Source: [Candidatus Thermochlorobacteriaceae] bacterium GBChlB (GTDB taxonomy: Bacteria > Bacteroidota > Chlorobiia > Chlorobiales > Thermochlorobacteraceae). From it: a DNA stretch of 64,000 bases. Location of the stretch: the NCBI GenBank assembly GCA_000724175.1, contig JPGV01000020.1, forward strand, positions 90,530 through 154,529, read 5' to 3'. Under the pieces are notes generated by a model. It had not been told where the DNA came from. It searched no databases and saw only the letters and a list, made by a program, of their open reading frames with translations. The position numbers and the translations under genes were made by a program. Shown here piece after piece: positions 60,166 to 64,000 of the stretch (its first letter is position 1; each line of letters opens with the position of its first letter).

Positions 60166-60834
60166 ATGAATTACGAGAAAATCTCAGAAACAATTGAACT
60201 TCAGATAGAAACACTTTTTGAAGAACTCAGGTCAGGAATTTCGGCAAGGGAAGACAGCCGAGCCTTTGGTGCAATGATTGAAAAACGAATAACTGAAAAC
60301 TGGGGTAACGTTTGTTCAAACTTGGGTTATCAAGCCATTGACATACCTGGTAGAAGGACAATATTCGACTTCGCTTGCAATATTGAGAACAAACTATTTG
60401 GCTTTGATGTAAAAACAAAAGACCTTGATTCAACAAGGTATTCTGATGGCGGTGTGTGTGCGGTTGGAAATCTTCTCAAGTTTCTTGCTAATGACAAAGG
60501 TGTCTTCATGATTGTTGAATTTGGCCACGACAAATCAACGACAAAAAACAGTAGTAGAGATATTGAATACATTCGTGTAGCCCCCTTTCATTGCCTTCCA
60601 GAAAACACCTATCGTATTGAGAACTTGGGAACAGGACAAGTAAGACTAAACTACACGATAAATCAAGTTTGGGATGAAATTGACTGGAATAGGTCTTACA
60701 GCGACTTCTTCGATATTTTTTGCGACCTTGCAATAACTCACTACAGGCGAGTAAAAGCAGATGCAGAAAAAAGAATTAAATCAATAGAACAATTTAAAGA
60801 TGGCGGATATCAAAACTTTCGATTTATCAGATAA
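60166..60834 (+). CDS. Probable type II restriction endonuclease
   Basis: A 222-aa protein with a PD-(D/E)xK layout: Glu39 in FGAMIEKRITENW, then Asp68 in RTIFDFACNIENKLF and DVK (81-83) in FGFDVKTKDLDST. It overlaps the following NPPW methylase by 35 nt, and such tight nuclease-methylase pairs are typical of type II systems. I do not recognise a named family or target. The AT-rich composition matches the rest of cassette 2. It begins 37 bp after site A. Confidence 0.65.
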   Translation: MNYEKISETIELQIETLFEELRSGISAREDSRAFGAMIEKRITENWGNVCSNLGYQAIDIPGRRTIFDFACNIENKLFGFDVKTKDLDSTRYSDGGVCAVGNLLKFLANDKGVFMIVEFGHDKSTTKNSSRDIEYIRVAPFHCLPENTYRIENLGTGQVRLNYTINQVWDEIDWNRSYSDFFDIFCDLAITHYRRVKADAEKRIKSIEQFKDGGYQNFRFIR

Positions 60835-62344
60835 GGATTTGCAAATTGGTGATGTTTTCACTCCAATCAAATGGGGTGAATTTGCCATTGACAAATTCGA
60901 CCTATTTTCCAAGTGGCTAAATGGTGCTTCAATCTTTGACCCAACAATGGGGGAAGGAAACCTGCTTGAATCCTTAATTACTTTTGGTTTATCAAAAGGG
61001 CTGACGATTGAAAATCTTCCAACTCATAATCTATTTGGCAATGAATTAAATACAGTTTATTTCAATGAAGCGATAAGTAAGTTCAATGAAAAGTATGGTT
61101 TAGATATGTCGAACAATTTCACAAATGAAGATTTGTTAAAACTTAAACCTAAAAAATTCGACATCATTTTTGGAAATCCTCCTTGGCAAAACTTTGTGGA
61201 CTTACCTGAAAGCTACAAAGAGCAGATTAAATGCTATTTTTTCAAATTTGACTTAGTGGGTAATACCCAAAATCTTTTATTGGGGGGAAGTAGAATTGAT
61301 ATAGCTGCTTTGATAATTCAAATATCAATTAAAGACTTTTTAACTCAAGATGGTGAAGCAATTATATTTATGCCGCTATCACTGTTCCTTAATGATGGAG
61401 CCAACAGAAATTTTAGAACTTACAGCATCGGAGAAGTAAAATACAGTGTAGATGCTGTTTTTGATTTCAATGACGAAGCCGTGTTTGGTGGTATTGCAAC
61501 CCGATATGGTCTAAGTCATTTTATCAGAGACAAAAAACCATCCTTCCCGATACCATATTATCGAAATGAAGGCGGAACTTGGAATAACTACATTGCCAAA
61601 CCAATGTTTCACGAAACCGACCCATTGAGCATTATTACGAATGTCGAAGATGAAAATTTTGGTAGTATTCAACCCGTGATAATTAAGAAAGAATCGAGTC
61701 CAAGACAAGGAATTAATACCTGTGGAGCCAATGATGTATATTTCTTTGATGATTTGATTGAAGTGAATGAAGATTTGGTTAGTGTTTCAAATAAGAGTAG
61801 AGACAAAATCATTTTACCCAAGAAATTGATTTTTCCTCTTATTACTTCGAAAGAGTTTAAAGGTGAATTGTCAAATCCTTCAAAGTGGGTTCTATTGCCA
61901 TACAACAAAAGCGGCAAGCCGTTAGAATGGAAACAGATTCAACAGTTCCCTGAACTTAGTTTTTACCTTGAATCAAACAAGGCTGTCTTGCAAAGCAGAA
62001 AGGGGGTTATGCTCAATGCTATGCTTAATCGTGGTCATTGGTGGGCTATGTTAGGTGTAGGTGAATACAATTTCTTCCCATACAAGGTAGTGTGGGAAGC
62101 ATACGGCAAGACAACTTTTAATCCTACAATATTTGAAGGCATTTGGCAAGCAAATCAATCATTACAAGCATTTATTCCAGTTAGGTCATTATCTGAAGCT
62201 GAAAGAATACAAAAGGAATTATCTGACAAACAAATAGAGAACTACCTTCTTTCATTAAAAATGGAAGGAACAATGAATTGGGCACAACCAGGAAAAATAA
62301 AGAAAATAATAAAATACGAAGAAGAATCACTGACCTTATTCTGA
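60800..62344 (+). CDS. Adenine-N6-type DNA methyltransferase (NPPW motif)
   Basis: A 514-aa methylase with SAM motif FDPTMGEGNLLESL (DPTMGEG at 47-53), Asn-Glu at about 81-82 (FGNELN) for ribose binding, and catalytic NPPW at 126-129 (FGNPPWQNF), the gamma-like arrangement of N6-adenine enzymes. The remaining 380 residues probably contain the target-recognition region; the segment KVVWEAYGKTTFNPTIFEGI occurs in other type II/Eco57I-like proteins. The start is the ATG at 60800 inside the nuclease gene. Its end abuts site B (10 bp away). Confidence 0.82.
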   Translation: MADIKTFDLSDKDLQIGDVFTPIKWGEFAIDKFDLFSKWLNGASIFDPTMGEGNLLESLITFGLSKGLTIENLPTHNLFGNELNTVYFNEAISKFNEKYGLDMSNNFTNEDLLKLKPKKFDIIFGNPPWQNFVDLPESYKEQIKCYFFKFDLVGNTQNLLLGGSRIDIAALIIQISIKDFLTQDGEAIIFMPLSLFLNDGANRNFRTYSIGEVKYSVDAVFDFNDEAVFGGIATRYGLSHFIRDKKPSFPIPYYRNEGGTWNNYIAKPMFHETDPLSIITNVEDENFGSIQPVIIKKESSPRQGINTCGANDVYFFDDLIEVNEDLVSVSNKSRDKIILPKKLIFPLITSKEFKGELSNPSKWVLLPYNKSGKPLEWKQIQQFPELSFYLESNKAVLQSRKGVMLNAMLNRGHWWAMLGVGEYNFFPYKVVWEAYGKTTFNPTIFEGIWQANQSLQAFIPVRSLSEAERIQKELSDKQIENYLLSLKMEGTMNWAQPGKIKKIIKYEEESLTLF

Positions 62345-62354
62345 CCATAAAAAC

Positions 62355-62490
62355 GCCCTATAACACGGGTTTTGCGTCAGGCGGGGTGACGTGCAAACTT
62401 GGAGCTTTGTGCTTCTATTCAAGTTCAGTGCAGGTTGACAGTTTTGTGCTCTGAAACCCGCCCGAACGCAAAGCCCGAAACCGTATAGGG
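62355..62490 (+). repeat. attC-like inverted-repeat site B (closes cassette 2)
   Basis: Starts GCCCTATAAC (62355-62364), the complement of GTTATAGGGC that ends site A. Left arm ACGGGTTTTGCGTCAGGCGG pairs with right arm CCCGCCCGAACGCAAAGCCC near the end. It closes with CCGTATAGGG, one T short of the expected GTTATAGGG. The interior has TTCAAGTTCAGTGC and GACAGTTTTGTGCT. Confidence 0.75.
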
Positions 62491-62501
62491 AATTTTCAGA
62501 C

Positions 62502-63095
62502 ATGACATCGAATAGACAGATAGAAGAACTGGTAAAAGAGTATTTAAGCAGGACGGTTGCTGAGCTTGATTTTATTGTTCGGAACAATTACTCTCATTCA
62601 CAAGAACAAGTTATAGCTGCAAAACAAGTTATCGAAAGAAAAAGAGCTGAATGGAAAATCAAAAATGTTGAAACCTCTCGACAAATTGATGATATTATTC
62701 GCAAAGGCAAAGAAACATGGTTTGATTTTCACGTTTTAAACTTTGACGGATACAGACTAGCGGTGGCCGGTAGTATTGACTTGGCATATTACCACACATT
62801 AGAAGTAATATTCGAAGATGTTTTCTTTGTTTCTTGTTTTTTCAGGGGTTGGCGTTCAGACACCGAGAAAACAGTTTTTCAAATTCCTAATAATGAAATT
62901 GAATTAAATAGAAAATATGAAATTGAGCAAGACTATCAATTTTTCATTTTCAGGACAGAGGACTATAAAAATGATGTTATAATTGCTGCGAATAATGTTA
63001 CGTTTAATACCGACACTGTTTTTTATTACGACAGACCAGACCTGAAACAAAATGAAAGGATTGCTGACTTTGTGAAGAAGAAAAACGCCCTATAA
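62502..63095 (+). CDS. Cassette-borne protein of unknown function
   Basis: A 197-aa AT-rich gene in cassette 3. The N-terminus (1-50) is helical and charged (NRQIEELVKEYLSRTVAELD, HSQEQVIAAKQVIERKRAEW), followed by an alpha/beta domain (FDFHVLNFDGYRLAVAGSID, LEVIFEDVFFVSCFFRGWRS, DYQFFIFRTEDYKNDVIIAA). It lacks a signal peptide or membrane segment and shows no enzyme motif. Its stop codon lies inside the start of site C. Proteins of this kind in cassette arrays are often immunity or phage-interaction factors, but nothing in the sequence shows this. Confidence 0.6.
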   Translation: MTSNRQIEELVKEYLSRTVAELDFIVRNNYSHSQEQVIAAKQVIERKRAEWKIKNVETSRQIDDIIRKGKETWFDFHVLNFDGYRLAVAGSIDLAYYHTLEVIFEDVFFVSCFFRGWRSDTEKTVFQIPNNEIELNRKYEIEQDYQFFIFRTEDYKNDVIIAANNVTFNTDTVFYYDRPDLKQNERIADFVKKKNAL

Positions 63096-63240
63096 CACGG
63101 GTTTTGCGTCAGGCGGGCAGACGTGCAAACTTGGAGCAGTGCTTCGTATGACAGTTTTGTGGTAGGTTCAAGTGCAGTGCTTCGATTGAACTTTTGTGCT
63201 AAAAATCCGCCACTACGCCAAGCCGCGAAACGTTAGTGGC
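63087..63240 (+). repeat. attC-like inverted-repeat site C (closes cassette 3)
   Basis: Starts GCCCTATAAC (63087-63096, overlapping the stop of the preceding gene), complementary to the TATAGGG that opens its cassette. The left arm is nearly identical to that of site B (ACGGGTTTTGCGTCAGGCGG), but the right arm is of another subtype (TCCGCCACTACGCCAAGCCG, ending CGTTAGTGGC). Such hybrid sites are what recombination between two subtypes would leave. Confidence 0.75.
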
Positions 63241-63489
63241 AACCATGTGACAGGACAGTTCAACGGTTAACGAGAGTGGCAAATAGACACTGAATGACGG
63301 ACCCTTTCGTTCTTTATCGGCTGATTTTGACTTGGTTTTTAAGCGTTGTGCTTTTAATTTTCGTTCGGTTTCGGGGGATAGTAATTGATTGTCTTACGGA
63401 CTTGGTTGACGGTTGGACAATCAATCACACGACCACAACTAACATTTAGAAAATTGTTTTTACATTTACAATAACTTGATAAATAAAAT
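63232..63489. other. Leader region of cassette 4
   Basis: Between site C and the VOC gene there is one possible small ORF (63294-63449). Just before the VOC start lies TACATTTAC, a weak resemblance to TAnnTTTG. No other feature is supported. Confidence 0.4.
63294..63449 (+). CDS. Possible 51-aa small membrane protein
   Basis: A short ORF from ATG at 63294 to TAG, encoding one strongly hydrophobic stretch (about residues 7-24, LYRLILTWFLSVVLLIFV) followed by a short polar tail. There is no clear ribosome-binding site and no family match, so it may be chance. It lies in cassette 4, before the VOC gene. Confidence 0.2.
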   Translation: MTDPFVLYRLILTWFLSVVLLIFVRFRGIVIDCLTDLVDGWTINHTTTTNI

Positions 63490-63849
63490 ATGCTGACAGA
63501 AATAAATCCAAAGTTACCAATGCGGGACAAAGCAGTAACAAAAGACTATTACATTAACAAATTAGGTTTTCAACTTTTTGGAAACACTGACTTTGACGGT
63601 CATCTGATGGTTCATAAGGACAATGTGCAAATTCATTTCTTTGAGTTCAAAGACCTTGATCCAAAAGAAAACTACGGACAAGTTTATATCAGAATGAATG
63701 ACATTGATAAACTTTATCAAATGCTTTTGGACAACAAAGTTTCAATTCACCCAAACGGGCATTTAGAAACAAAACCTTGGGGACAGAGAGAGTTTGCATT
63801 ACTTGACCCAGACAACAACTTATTGACATTTGGACAGAGCATAAAATGA
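63490..63849 (+). CDS. VOC-superfamily protein (glyoxalase/bleomycin-resistance-like)
   Basis: A 119-aa protein with the paired beta-alpha-beta-beta-beta arrangement of the VOC fold. First module MRDKAVTKDYYINKLGFQLF with GHLMVHKDNVQIHFFEFKD; second module YGQVYIRMNDIDKLYQMLLD with GQREFALLDPDNNLLTFGQS, the typical end of bleomycin-resistance proteins (DPDxNLLxF). Homologs bind or sequester bleomycin-type antibiotics or act on small molecules. It lies in cassette 4 between sites C and D. Confidence 0.85.
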   Translation: MLTEINPKLPMRDKAVTKDYYINKLGFQLFGNTDFDGHLMVHKDNVQIHFFEFKDLDPKENYGQVYIRMNDIDKLYQMLLDNKVSIHPNGHLETKPWGQREFALLDPDNNLLTFGQSIK

Positions 63850-63882
63850 AAGAGAACTTGGCGGACGGAGAAAAGAACGGCA

Positions 63883-64000
63883 GCCACTAACAGGCGTTTG
63901 GCTCAATGGCGGGTGAAGTGGTTAATTGAACATTCTACCTCGCATCAACTTTTGTGGTGTATTGACAGTTTTGTGCTCCGAAATCCGCCACTACGCCAAG
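63883..64000 (+). repeat. attC-like site D (truncated by the window edge)
   Basis: Starts GCCACTAAC (63883-63891), the exact complement of GTTAGTGGC that ends site C and opens cassette 4. It continues AGGCGTTTGGCTCAATGGCG, has the interior TTGACAGTTTTGTGCTCCG, and reaches TCCGCCACTACGCCAAG, the start of the right arm also seen in site C, where the window stops. The array therefore continues to the right. Confidence 0.7.

Overview
The window looks like chromosomal DNA from the Bacteroidota/Chlorobiota (FCB) branch. Three things point there. The primary sigma factor is short (299 aa), lacks region 1.1 and has the N-terminal sequence typical of that group. Several promoters have the Bacteroidota form TTTG-N19-TAnnTTTG (before rpmE and before the rpoD operon). 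The window also carries a TonB-dependent receptor with a carboxypeptidase-regulatory-like N-domain, a PorW/SprE-like TPR lipoprotein and a CcmD-family mini-gene. A chlorobial host, for example near Chloroherpeton/Thermochlorobacter, would fit the bacterial microcompartment (BMC) genes, but that placement is inference. No tRNA, rRNA, CRISPR array or complete insertion sequence was seen.

Layout. 0-16 kb: end of scpB, an rRNA pseudouridine synthase, a TPR lipoprotein, a PBP4-type DD-peptidase, fluC, a YebC-family protein, a receiver/TrxB-like fusion, then a minus-strand block sppA - secreted protein - acylating aldehyde dehydrogenase with a microcompartment-targeting tail, an Opp-type ABC ATPase, a PorW-like lipoprotein and pyrK. 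16-31 kb: PBP1A, guaA, a fatty acid desaturase, dut, a TonB receptor, a PhoD-family phosphatase, an APC permease, ccmD-like, an M48 protease. 31-41.7 kb (mostly minus strand): small lipoprotein, LysM protein, then the unusual operon GAF/degenerate-GGDEF - two BMC vertex proteins (EutN/CcmL) - rpoD; an unknown 284-aa protein; gapN-like - coiled coil - valS - membrane protein. 41.9-57 kb: hisC - HD - ATP-grasp, DUF4175, TPR histidine kinase, DUF4159, comF-rsmE, frr, rpmE, lipoprotein, FtsX-type permease.

57.47-64 kb is the exceptional part: an AT-richer array of gene cassettes, all on the plus strand. They are separated by about 135-155 bp imperfect inverted repeats that begin TAAC and end GTTA (one copy has a base deleted there). 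The first bases of each complete cassette are complementary to the start of the repeat that closes the same cassette. This is the signature of site-specific integron-type excision and insertion (attC-like sites), although the core deviates from the classical consensus and no integrase is in the window. The first two cassettes each carry a restriction-modification pair (m4C-type methylase with a TdeIII-like nuclease; PD-(D/E)xK nuclease with an NPPW methylase), the third an unknown protein and the fourth a VOC/bleomycin-resistance-like protein. The array runs off the right edge.

Functional threads: envelope biogenesis (PBP1A, PBP4, SppA, M48, FtsX permease, TonB receptor); nucleotide metabolism (guaA, pyrK, dut, comF); translation (valS, frr, rpmE, rsmE, pseudouridine synthase); and a microcompartment whose vertex genes are cotranscribed with the housekeeping sigma factor while a probable cargo enzyme lies about 24 kb away.
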